Positions 47,468 to 58,670 of a stretch of 64,000 nt of DNA are shown here, one piece after another. A program made the translations under genes and the position numbers. Below the pieces are notes generated by a model. The model was not told where the DNA came from, ran no database searches, and saw only the letters and a program-made list of their open reading frames with translations. Numbering within the stretch: the first letter of the stretch is position 1; every line of letters begins with the position of its first letter. This DNA comes from Azadirachta indica (taxonomy: Eukaryota; Streptophyta; Magnoliopsida; Sapindales; Meliaceae), in contig CM040441.1 in assembly GCA_022749755.1 (NCBI GenBank), forward strand, positions 23,623,475 to 23,687,474. The letters run 5' to 3'.

Positions 47468-50400
47468 TAGGAGGGTCTGTTTATGTGTTTGACATGTATG
47501 TTACAGGTGGCTGTTGACATGGACCAGCAGCCAGCTGAACCTACTTTGAGCCAAACCAATTCTTCAAATTTGACAAACGAAAAAATTCTGTAAATCTATT
47601 GGTTCTGTAAGAACCTAGTATGTAATTTTGAAGTACAAAAGAAAATTTAGAAAAAAGGTTCATATGTCATAGTGCCTAGATAGTTTTAATTGCATTCAGG
47701 ATTTCGCCAAATGGTAAACACTTTACTGGGGCAAATTTTAGGTTCTAACCTTGTTATAAAGAGGAAAAGGTTTTCAGATTGCTCTTGGATTTTGGACTCT
47801 CATTAGGTTGAACATGTTTTTCTGCTTCCAGGACACTTCAATTGGCTAACAATATTAAAATGTTTAGCTAGTTCCATTAAGTTTATCTTGAATGTGTCTA
47901 ACTATGGAATTTGTTAATTTTAACTTGCTCTTTTCACAAAACAATTAAACTTTTTAAAATTATTTCTCGTTCTGATTGGAAAAGGGTAAAGTGTGCTGCC
48001 TATGCTCCGCCTCTGCCGTCTCTTTCTTAGTGGGCAAGAAGAAAACAATATAATTACTCTCCAAGTTAATTATCTTTTTCTTCACTTTTTCGGTCTGTTT
48101 GCGTGAGAACAAACAAACAAAAGCACAAACACAAATTGTGTTACTCTTAGCAATAGTTTTGTTTTGTCAAACTTTGCTTCTGTTCTTGGATGAATTTATC
48201 CCTCAACATTTCATGCATACCCAATTTGGGTTCTTCCTGTTGAAACGCATAACTGAATGTTAAATTTCAGACTTGGGCTCATGAATGGCTCTTCTCTTCA
48301 GAAGGACAATGGCTGGTAGTTGAAAGCTCAAAGGCTGCACGCCTGATTATGGTACTTCTTTGTGGGACAATCTCATAATCTTGGAATTTATTATTCTTAA
48401 ATTGCAAAATCTGAATAGTACTTTTATCTATTAAATGAAGGTTTTATTAGACATGAACCCTGCCAGTGCCAGCATGGATGATATCCAGTAATATCTTTCT
48501 TCAGTTTGTATACCAATGAGATATTTTTGTGTTAAAAGTTCTGTACTAGTAATTACAAAGGTTAATGGTCTATATTTGCTGATCTTCCAGAAGGACCTGT
48601 GTTCCTCTGGTTAAACCGTTGGCACCTGGGAAAGATGACCATGGAGCTCAAATACCGTATTTTACTATTAGCATTTACTCCTTTTTCAAATTTGCATGAT
48701 TCATTCTGACCTTGTTGTATCATTTGTGAAAACCAAAAATTTTGATGTTATTCAATGTACATTAATGTTGTAGCTCAAGTTTTGTTTCACTAGTGATCTG
48801 CATAAGGCAGGCAGAAAATGCTAGTTTAGTCCTTTGATGTGTTCCGTAGGTTCCTGACTTATTCTCAGATTCTGTGTTCATTACAATTAGAAATCACAAG
48901 TAATTATCCCTTACCTCAAACAAAGCACAATTCTATGACTAAAGTTTGTTGTCTCTTTTAAGTACACTGGAAAAATTTTCAATTTTAGAAGGCTATGAAT
49001 TTAAAGATTCTTTGCCTATGGTACTGTGTGCTTATATAGATTACTTGTTGCACTTTCATTATTGTTACCATTGTGGATGAAGTTGTTAATAAGTTATATT
49101 CAGACACATGGCTGCATGAATCTATATCTTCATGATTTGCATTCCCCTATTACATGGATTCTTAAAGTGTACTGATATGGTGCAACTTATTATGATACAA
49201 AAGTTTTCAAGTTTTCCTCAGTTTGGCATTTTTGGTTCTTGATGAATTGCATCTTGATGCACACATGATTTAATGTGCATGATGGCTAGTGATGGGATTG
49301 AGCAGCACAACACTGTTCACCAGGTCAGGACTTTCATAAATCTGTTTCCTTTTCAGTGCTTTCATGATAACGTTTGCACTGTCTGTGAAGTCCATTGCTT
49401 GCAAAAAATACTAACTCACATTTTGAAGTTGAAGATGTTAGGTTCTATGATAAAATTTTGTGCTTGTATCCTCTGTGTGTGTTAAATGTCTGCGGTTAGG
49501 AACTCTGCTTTGTAGCCTTTTTTCTGATTATCTAAAACTTTAGCCAGCAATAAAACTTTTGGTCTGAAGTTTGATGTTAGTTATTTAAAGATCATTGTCA
49601 TTGTATTGTCCTACTGCTGATTAATTTTCAGAATAGTCTGAAATGAAATCCTTTCTTCACGAGAATGTAAATGCCCAGTGAATGTGAAGAAGCACCAAAA
49701 GTTTCTGTGACAAGGACATAATGGAAGTTACAGGATGCGCTTGCTTTAGTAGATAATAATTGCAAACAGAGTTTTCCTTGGATGTGAAATGCATTTCAGT
49801 TCCAAAATCTCGATGAGGCATGTCTCAAGTCTCATGTAAGACAAGACAATGCACCTCAAGGACTGCTAAGGAACATGCAGACCTTTTTGACCACAGGATA
49901 GGCAGTTGAGCCATAGAGCTAGGTTATTTGCTATTGGGAATCAATATATAGGAACTAATAAGGCTTCCAGCTTCTGGCCTCTATGTTTCATGTGAGCATA
50001 GCTGCAATTTAATGCGTAGCTTGGTTTCTCTGTTGATACTATATTTATAATTCTAGTGTTTGTTCTTTATTATTGTTATTGTTTAAATATTATTGCCTTT
50101 AGAGTTTGTTGGCAGCCTGTTCTTTAGATCATCTTCAATTGCTCTTGAAATTTTCTATTGATTTTTTGTCACTTTTGATATGGGTGCTAGTTGCTACAAT
50201 GACCCTCTATGTAATTTTGGAATTTCTACCTTTGACCTTTTAAGCGATGGGGTCTAGATCTTTACAACATTGGTGAATCATCAAAATTGTTCTTGCTCTC
50301 TATTTACTGTAGTTCACATCTTCCTTAACTGAACCCATAATTGTTGAATGATGTAGTTTATGAGAAGTTGATCCTGGGGTCCTTTGCCTTTGGCCGTCTG

Positions 50401-50469
50401 AAGATCTAAAATTTCGTCGCCTTGTTTTCCAAAGAACTCAAGGCCTGGTACAATCGGGATATTTCCTCA

Positions 50470-51004
50470 TTTTCCTAATTGGTCAACATAAGCACATGTG
50501 ATATGAATCATATGTTACAACAATTTCTTTCTAAAATAAAAAATATGTCAATAGTGTTGTAGAGATCTTAACTTAGTCTCTATCTTAGTGAGCCTAACTT
50601 GAGTTCTCAAGTGCTCGTATTTTAAATGACAAATTGAGATCTCATATCTTGCTATAATCAAATCATCATGATAGTAAATATACCATGTTCGATTCTATTT
50701 GAAATAAACTTCATTTGGACCTAGTCAGGGCGACACACTTTTATAATACAAAAACTAGATATTATTAATGTCTCATATTAACTTGTTGCAATCAACAATT
50801 AAGTGATCACTCGTGTAAGTAAGTTGATTTTATATCTGATGATATATTATTAGGGTATTAACATATACGTGTCATTATGCAATACATTATAAAGAAATAA
50901 ATGAAAGAACAAAAACTTCATTTATTCATCAAAGTAACATCTCAATACAATTAAAAACATAATCTATGTAATTCCAAAAATCGAGCATGTGATGAATAAA
51001 CATA
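50470..51004 (-). mobile_element. 3' non-coding end of copia-C (probable LTR)
   Basis: Non-coding DNA between the RNase H end of copia-C and the point where methyltransferase homology stops. By position it should contain the 3' LTR of the minus-strand element. No second copy is available to define its ends, and I saw no convincing purine tract. Confidence 0.45.
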
Positions 51005-53446
51005 CCTAATAACTGCTTTGGTAAATGGATCAGTTACTATTGGTTCATAGAAATATATTGAATAGTCACTTCTTTATTTGTTACAATACTTCTTACAAAA
51101 TTGTATTTAGTCACGGTGTGTTTGGATTTTTTATGGTCCTTAGCATTTTTTGTGAAAGATATAGTTGCATGATTATCACAATATATAATGACCAGTGTAG
51201 CAATAGTTGTGATAATCCTAAGATACTTAAAAAATCTCTTCAGTCAAACTACCTCTTGTACTGTTGTCGAACATGCCATAAATTCAACTTCCACAGTTGA
51301 TAGAACTGTGCCTATTTGTTTCTTATAACTTCATAAGATAATTCATCGATTAAGTAGACAAACATATGCAGAGGTTGATTTTTGCTCATCTAAATCTCCC
51401 CTCCAATCTATGTCTGATTATTCAACTAAGCATAAATTATCTCCTTGGTAGTATAAAAAGTTGTCTGCCCTTTTAAGTATGTTAAAATCCTTATGACAAT
51501 ATTTCAATGCTTTTATCTATGATTAGATTGATATCTACTTATTAATCTAATAATATAGCAAATGTCAGGCCTTATATACATTATAGCAAATATGAGACTA
51601 CTAGTGATACTTGAGTAAAGAACTCTAATTATTTTTTTACATTTTTGTGGAATTCTAAGACACATATCAAGGCTAAGAGTTTGTTCTTTTGAGAAAGGAG
51701 TATCCATGACTTTATAACTAGTGATTTTGAATTTCTCAAAAATCTTCCTAAATAAAAATCTTGTGACAAAGCTAGACGTTTTCTTGAATGATTTCTTAGA
51801 TCTTATCTCCGAAGATATAAGCTAACTCATCCATATCTTTCATCTCAAAATTTAAAAATAACCATTCTTCAATGATTTTAACAAACTCTTTATCTTTCCC
51901 AACCATCAAAAAATCATCCAAATATAAAGATGATATCATAAAATTATCTTCAAATATCTTTACATACATATAATGGTCCTCATTAATCATAGAGAATTCA
52001 TAACAAATTACGGCTCAATAAAACTTAAGATAACATTGTCTAGGGGATTCTTTTAGCCTATACATTGATCTTTTGAGATTACAAACTTAGCGCACTAGGC
52101 TTTTAGTAATAAACCTTAAGGTTGTTCTATATATATCTCCTCCTCTGAATTTTTTATTGAGAAATGTTGTTTTTTACATCCATTTGATGTAATTCTAGAT
52201 CTAAATGTGTGATTATAGTTAGGATCAAACAAATGGAAGCATTACTATAAGTGAAAAGGTTTCCTCATAGTTTACACCCTTTTTTTTGGTATAGTTATTT
52301 ACTATTAATCGTGTCTTATATCTTTCAATTATACAACCTGTCTTTCTTTTAATATGAAGAATCCTTTTTTTGCCAATGGTTCAACGAGTAGGTGGTAAAT
52401 CAACCAAATCCCAGACTTGAGTAACTCTAATGGACTTCATTTCTTCTTCTATTGCTTTTATCAACAATTTCCTAGAAGATGAAGTGAGAGTTCTTAGCAA
52501 AAGTCTTTGGTTCATCATTATCATGTGAAGTAATCATAAAATTCTCCCCTTCAATCTCAAAGTGACAATTTAGGATGATTGTATGATTATTGATACAAGT
52601 TGGTCCAATCAACCCTAAAGGAGCCTCATTCCCATTAGGATTGGAATCTTAAGAAAAATCTTTTAATACCTTTGTTTGAAATATCACTAGAATTATCTAA
52701 TTCATAAAATTAAATATTCTTGTCTACTTCCCCAATTCTTTTGATTGGAAATTTATTTGCTAAAAAAATAACGTCTTTGGATTCTAGTTTAGTTATTATT
52801 CCATTAACTTGTTCACCAATAGGCACATATCCTTTTTGAGTGTTTAGGATACCTAATAATGATACATTTTCTACCCCTTGCACCTAATTTACTATATTTA
52901 TGTGATGGATTGTCAGCATAAGCCGCAGACTCATGGGGTTGCAAGTACATTAGATAAGGTTTTCTATTATAACTATTATAACTCATAAAGAGTAGCATTA
53001 ATTGATTTGAAAGGAACACAGATAAATATATATATATATATACATGATAGTAAGTAATGTATCTCTCTAGTAAGATACTAGAAGATTCACTTATGCTATC
53101 ATAAACTTAACTATTTCTAATAAAGTCCTATTCCTTCTTTTCACCGTACATTTTGTTGCAGAGTTCTAGGAAATGTTAACTTTTCATCACTATCTTTCTA
53201 TTATATAGTTCTTTAAATTGTTCATAAAGATATTCACATCCCCAATCAATCTTTAAGATTTTGATCTTCTTATCCAATTCATTTTCAACCAAGTTAACAT
53301 ATAATTTGAACTAGTCTAATGCTTCTTATTTATGTGAGATCAAGTAGATATAATCAAAACATATACAGTCATCAACGAATGTAGTAAAATGATATGCTCC
53401 ATGCCTAACTCTTGCATTCATTAGTCCATATATATCAAAATGAACT
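51005..53446 (-). pseudogene. copia-C pol pseudogene (integrase, RT, RNase H)
   Basis: Minus-strand Ty1/copia polyprotein cut off at its 5' side by gypsy-B. Integrase core at about 53446-53330: HFDIYGLMNARVRHGAYHFT, then TFVDD. Integrase C-terminal/pre-RT region at about 53019-52813: ADNPSHKYSKLGARGRKCII. Reverse transcriptase at about 52480-51800: EEEMKSIRVTQVWDLVDLPP, then YLDDFLMVGKDKEF (catalytic DD retained, 51990-51796). RNase H at about 51710-51005 ends EPIVTDPFTKAVIR. Many stops and frame changes are present. Gag and protease are not found in the window. Confidence 0.85.
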
Positions 53447-53824
53447 TGTTACGTGCCTTTAGTTTTTGCAGTTCAGTCTTCCATTTGTTTTGCTTGGTAC
53501 TTTATTTTATTGTTTTAATTATCTTTGAATAAGTCAAACCACTTGTTGCATTGTTAGAGTCAGTTGCTTTTTGGTTGACTTTCTATTTGATTGGCACGTT
53601 ACTTATTCAGTGAGAAGTAGTTGCAAAAGGTTTGTTGCCTTATTATTTAAAAGGTATGAATGTAGAAGAGATAGGACTCTCATTTAAAAATTATTTTGAT
53701 ATCATTCTCAACATTTTGGAGGTTTTAGGCTCTCTTAAATGGTTTGATATCCTCTTTACATTTCTTCATCTTAATTATTCAAAATACGCAAAGGAAGCAA
53801 ACATCAACTAGCTCGGTTATACCA
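53447..53824 (+). repeat. 5' LTR of gypsy-B
   Basis: About 378 bp, beginning TGTTACGTGCC and ending CGGTTATACCA, three bases before the primer site. The left end is supported because copia-C integrase homology stops exactly there. No second LTR exists in the window. Confidence 0.72.
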
Positions 53825-53827
53825 AAG

Positions 53828-53841
53828 TGATATCAGAGCTT
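53828..53841 (+). other. primer-binding site of gypsy-B
   Basis: 'tgatatcagagctt' matches the initiator-Met-tRNA site TGGTATCAGAGC with one mismatch. Confidence 0.75.
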
Positions 53842-53846
53842 GGCGA

Positions 53847-56800
53847 TGGAGCAACATGTGGAATAATTGGAGAGGACGATAGGGTCAATTGCTGAGCAAG
53901 GAGAACTGTTACATGCAATGGCAGAGATGATCAATGAGCTTGGCATCCAATGGACGAAATTGCTTATAAACCACATAAAACAACAAAAAACTCTGCAACA
54001 TCAAACATTAATGGCCAACAAAATGCTAGTGAGAGTTAGCAAGAGCACTCCAATAAATTTTATATGTCAAAATACTAAAGATTTATTTTCCTTATTATAA
54101 AAGGAGAGACGACCCATCCGTACGACTTTGTAAGGCGAAGCAATTTTTTTAACTTCATGACATCTTAATAAATGATCTTGTGATATTGGCCCCTTTTTAT
54201 TTGAATAAGGATGTTCACTTATGATACCAGTTGCTAAAACAAGAAATGCAATCATCTCTTGGGAAGGCTTTAAGGAGAGGTTAGACTCGAGGTATAACCT
54301 TAATTAATTTCTTGATTTCTATGGAAACCTTACCAAATTGCAACAAACAGGGAATGTGCAAGAATATTAAGAAAAGTTTGAAAAGCTACTCATTAAAGCA
54401 AGTTTATTGGAATCAACTAAGAAAGTTAGCTTTTTCTCAGTAGTTTTCAGGACTCTATTTAGACAAATATTAGAGCTAACAAACCACGCACCTTGGCATT
54501 AGCAATTGGGTTAACTTGATTATATGAAGCTAGAGATATTTTCCTATGGAAGATTAGTTCATCCATTTCTAGAGTTAGTCCATCACCATGCAACTCCACC
54601 AATACTCTCCTAATTAAAAATATGAATATTGGGAGCTAAATGCGAGAAGGCGAAAAGGGCTACTTTTAATTATAATGACAAATTTAAGCCTGGGCATGTT
54701 TGTAAGATTTTATTCTTAATACAAACTATCATTTTAGATGGTGATGATATTGTGGAATTGTAGGGTGATGAAGTTTAAGAAGAGCTGTCACCAAAAATAT
54801 CCTTGTACGCAATTGTTGGTTAAGTGCACTTGACAACATGTGAGTTCTTGGCACATGAGCATGTAGTTATACTTATTGACTCGGGCAATACACAATTTTA
54901 TAAATGAGCAACTAGCATAGAAAGTGGGGCTCTAGTCGGTTCTGAGTGGGCGTTTAGATGCAATGGTTGCTTCTAGAGAAAAATTAGCAAGTCCAGGTAA
55001 ATATGTTCACACACAACTTAATTTACAAGGATATCCAATCTTTGTGGATTTTCATTTGTTGTCACTTGAAGGGTATAATATGTAATGGTTAAGCACTTTA
55101 GGTCTGATTGAGTAGCATTTTCCAATTTATCTATAAAGTTTATATTAAGAACTAATCGGATTAACTTACAAGGCTTAACAAGTCCAAAGAATCAATTTGT
55201 AGATAGTCGAGAGTTCAAACAACTAGCTAAGAAAGTTTCGGCTAAGAAGACACATCCTGACTATTCTAGTATACATACATCCATAAATCTGCTAAGTGCT
55301 ACAAAAATATGAAGTTATCCTAGCTAAACCAAATGGCTTACCCCTGAGTCGATCATTTAACCATTATATTCAATTGCAAGCTGGCCAATAACTTGTTTCA
55401 GTCAAAGTATTCTCATTATCTAGTAGCACTCATTATAGTATCAGCCTATACCCATCCCCAATTATCTTAGTGAAGAAGTATGACAGCTTATGGAAAATGC
55501 GTGTTGATTCAACAAGATTGCCATCAAGGAACAGTTTGCAATTTTGATCATTGATAAGTTGCATGGAGCACAAATATTTTCAACGTTGGACCTTCACTTA
55601 AGTTATCAACAAGTCTGAATGAACACCATGACACGAAGAAGAGAACTTTTAGAACTCATCAAAATCACTATGAATTTTTAGAGATGCCATTTAGCTTTAC
55701 TAATGCTCTATCTACTTTTCAGGCCTTTATGAATAAGGTACTCAAGGATTACTTGAGAAATTTTGTCTTAGTTTTCTTTGATGATATTTTAATTTATAGC
55801 AAACCTTGGAGTGAGCATATAAAGCATTTAGATATTGTCTTTTCTGTTTTGCAAATGCATAACTTGCATGTAAAATTAGAAAAATGCCAATTTAGTCAAA
55901 GGGACCTTGGCCACCTAATCACTAGTACAGGTATAGCTGTTGATCTAAAGAAAATGGAAGCAATGCTTACTTAACCTAAACCTCAAACTCTGAAGGCTCT
56001 ATGAGGATTTATGGGTTCAATTGGTTATCACCACAAATTCATTCAAAATTATGGTAATATGGCTTCTCTACATACAAAAATGTTGAAGAAAGACTTTCAA
56101 CAAGCTTCCATGGCATTCAACAAGCTTAAAGAAGCGATGACTTGTTCATCTGCTCTATCGTTATTAGACTCTTCTAAATCGTTCATTATGGAATGTGATG
56201 CTTTGGAATTAGACATTGGATATAGGATAGGCCAATCACTTGCTACAGTCATGTGCTTTCAAAGGAAGCATTTATTGATATCCACCTAGGAAAAAGAGAT
56301 CTTGGCTCTAGTTTTAGTAGTCTAAAAAAGGCGTCCTTACTTATTAGGAAGACAATTTATTATACAGACAAATCACGAGAGTTTAAAATAATTGTGGTCA
56401 TAAAAGATCATAACTACAGCTTAATAAAAGTGGTTTTACATGCTCATAGGATTTGACTCCGTGATAGAATATAAGAGTGGAAGAGATAATATTATAGCTG
56501 ATGCGCTCTTCAAAAGGTATACAAGGAAGAGGAAGTTGAAAAATCTTTGTAATCTCTTAACTACTACCTAATTGGAATGAAACCATTAAAGAAGAAGTCC
56601 AATCAAATCGAAAGTTAAAGAAATTGGTATAATTAGTCAAAGATGGAGAAGTCGTGGGACCATTGAGGCTATAAGATGACGTTTTATTCTTCAAAGATGG
56701 AATTTATCTTACTAAAGGATTTTCTCTTATTCCTGTTATAATTGCGCAATTTCATAGGAGGACACATGAAGGTTTCTTTAAGAAATTGTAGCAAATTTAA

Positions 56801-57695
56801 TTTAATTTTTATTGGACACAATTGTGAGGCAAGCTGTTCAAAATTTCATAAAAAAACTATAATGTTTGCCAATATCATATAGTGGAGCAGCTTGTACTTA
56901 CTGGTCTTCTTTAACTCCTTCTTGTAATAGAGAAAATATGGAAAGATATTGCCATGGACGTCATTGATGGACTACCACTTTCCAATGGTAAATCAATTGT
57001 TTCTGTTGTAGTTGATGGGTTGTATAAATATACCCATTTTACTGTAATTTTTCATCTTTATACTGTTCCACAAATTGCTAGAGTCTTCTTTGATCATATT
57101 TTCAAATTGCACGGAATTCCATGAACAATTTTTTTGTCATAGAGATCCTATATTTACAAGCTTGTTTTGGCAAGAGTCTTCTTTACTTGTAGTTGTCACC
57201 CTTAAACCAACGAACGAAGTGAAGTGGTGAATAAAATTTGGAAATGTATTTTCGATGTTTCACTAGTTTTAAACTCAAGAATTGAACTAAGTGGCTTACT
57301 TATTCTAAGTTTTGTTAAAATACCAGCTTCCACTCAACATTAAAGAAGTCACCCTTTGAGGTAATATATGGGTGCCCATTTTTTAAACTTTTAACATATA
57401 TACCAGGGACAATTAAGGTTACAATTGTGGAAGAAGAGCTCATGGAAAGAGAGAAAATTGTCAAGGATGCTCAAAGTAAGATTAAAAAGTCTCAAAATAG
57501 AATGAAGAAGGTCTACGATTAAAAGTATAGAGAGAGGAAATTTTCAGTTGGAGATATAGTGTATTTAAAACTACAACCATGTAGACAACTATTTGTGGCT
57601 ACAAGAAAGAATTTAAAGCTTTCAACTAAGTACTTAGGTCATTTCAAGGTTTTGCAAAGGATTAGAAGTGTAGCATATAAGTTAGAGATGTTAGC
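53847..57695 (+). pseudogene. gypsy-B gag-pol pseudogene
   Basis: The gag N-terminus starts at the ATG at 53847 just after the primer site. The Retrotrans_gag core lies at about 54255-54490 (ISWEGFKERLDSRYN, LTKLQQTGNVQEY). A degenerate zinc knuckle (FNYNDKFKPGHVCK) is near 54690. The protease (VVILIDSGNTQF) is at about 54860-54900 with DSG intact. Reverse transcriptase runs from about 55330 to 55990. Its YxDD-like motif reads FFDDILIYSKPW in the open piece 55684-55974, followed by LEKCQFSQRDLGHLIT. RNase H is at 56110-56530 (SFIMECDALELDIGY, IIADAL). Integrase runs from 56730 to 57690 (IAMDVIDGLPLSNGKSIVSV, LHGIP, then GDIVYLKLQPCRQLF at 57559-57690). Stops and frame changes occur in every domain. 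Confidence 0.85.
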
Positions 57696-57699
57696 CTTA

Positions 57700-58340
57700 G
57701 TGCTCATAATTATTATATTGATGATAACAAACATTCATATCTATTATTAACTAAATCCTTCCTGTAGCATTTATTATGATATTTCTAGCACGAAGAATTG
57801 GAGTATTTATGAATATTCAAACTAATGTCAAATCAAGGCATTTAAAAAAACCAAAATGAAATCCTTTAAGCAAATGGAAGACAGCTGAATTAAAGACTCA
57901 AGATAGAGGCATGGTATTTTTTTTTTCGTATTATATTTGTATGCTTATGTTTGTAAGTGTATATATTGTTTATGGCACTCAAGAGTTTTTTAAAGATAAA
58001 TACTTATAAATTTTGAAAATTAGACTAAAATGCGAGTTTTGAAAACCTGAAAGTAGACCAAATTAAAAAAATTTGAAACCTAAAATTTAAACCAAATTAC
58101 AAGATTTTGAAATCTTAAAAATGAAATAAAATGCAAAGTTTTCAAACATGTGAACAGTGTAAAGTGTTGGCTGATCGATAGGGCCAAAATAGTCAACTTA
58201 GTTCCTGAGTTTTCAATTTTTAACTTTCAACTTTTAGCCCTTCGACCGATATGACCTTAATGGCTGGTCGACTCTATTTGAAATTCAAATTATTATGTGT
58301 CTAACAATTAGTTTTTTTAGTCTAACTATGCATTGAGCTA
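57700..58340 (+). repeat. Sire-like LTR-type sequence (copia-D)
   Basis: Non-coding region with 'gatgataacaaacattcata' and repeated 'accaaattacaa...aaaatgcaaagtttt' tracts. Similar tracts occur in the copia-B LTR at 25.9-26.1 kb. It directly precedes a plus-strand copia RT piece. Boundaries are approximate. Confidence 0.45.
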
Positions 58341-58575
58341 TTTGCAAGAAGAGATAAATTAATTTGTGAGAAATAAAGTGTGGGAATTAGTCCTTAGACC
58401 GAAACATCAATCCATCATTGGAACTAAATAGGCATTCATAAATAAGATGGATGAATCACGTGTCGTTGTTAGGAATAAGGCTAGATTAATGGCCAAAGGA
58501 TACAATCAAGAAGAAGGGATTGATTTTGATGAGATATTTGCACCCGTAGCTAGATTAGAATCAATTAATAAATTT
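58340..58575 (+). pseudogene. copia-D reverse transcriptase N-terminal fragment
   Basis: Reads EEIN.FVRNKVWELVLRPKHQ, then SIIGTK, then [20 protein letters not shown], then [20 protein letters not shown]. This is the start of a Ty1/copia RVT_2 domain with one or two stops. It ends abruptly at about 58575, where the MITE-like end begins. The strand is opposite to copia-C, so this is a separate insertion. Confidence 0.85.
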
Positions 58576-58670
58576 TTTTAAAAACCTTACTTCAAAAAAT
58601 TTCATTAGTAAAAGGTCTACTCTAAAATATTTTACTTAAAAAGTTGTATCAAACAGAATCTTAGACATCT
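58568..58670. mobile_element. MITE end fragment, homologous to 2690-2790
   Basis: About 100 bp, starting 'aataaatttttttaaaaacc', collinear with 2690-2790 ('gtctactctaaaa' versus 'gtctactctcaaaa'; 'tttacttaaaaag' versus 'ctatttaaaagga'). It abuts the copia-D RT fragment. The interval 58671-60095 is AT-rich, with no supported gene; the 113-codon frame at 58706 has no family features. Confidence 0.55.

Larger units (their letters stand above)
43837..50456 (+). pseudogene. METTL13-like methyltransferase gene, 3'-truncated, possibly still expressed
   Basis: METTL13 family proteins are two-domain SAM methyltransferases that modify eEF1A (animal data; the Arabidopsis relative is At2g31740). Inferred exons: 43837-44196, 46025-46126, 46235-46301, 46533-46714, 46887-47096, 48271-48351, 48441-48487, 48591-48656, 49290-49323 and 50313 onward. 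Junctions are GT-AG and phases agree, giving about 395 residues to a TGA at 50349-50351. The N-terminal domain has motif I (ILVPGCGNSRLSEHLYDAGF), NVDFSKVVI and FDVVLDKGGLDAL, so SAM binding looks intact. Oddities: residues about 32-57 are frame-shifted relative to the family; about 18 residues are missing at FSYRAHFIVPK; one splice donor and one acceptor are damaged. Exon 10 has two in-frame TGA codons before family-like text resumes (WPSEDLKFRRLVFQRTQGLV). Homology stops at about 50456 and the C-terminal methyltransferase domain is absent. Confidence 0.85.
53447..57695 (+). mobile_element. Ty3/gypsy retrotransposon (gypsy-B), 3' truncated, nested in copia-C
   Basis: 5' LTR, primer site, gag, protease, RT-RNase H and integrase in order on the plus strand. 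The left junction falls inside the copia-C integrase frame. The element ends within the integrase C-terminal region near 57695. No 3' LTR is present and copia-C does not resume, so a deletion followed the insertion. Confidence 0.82.

Noticed and set aside
51025..51300. 91-codon plus-strand frame
   Set aside because: Antisense to the RNase H region of copia-C, which explains the sequence better.
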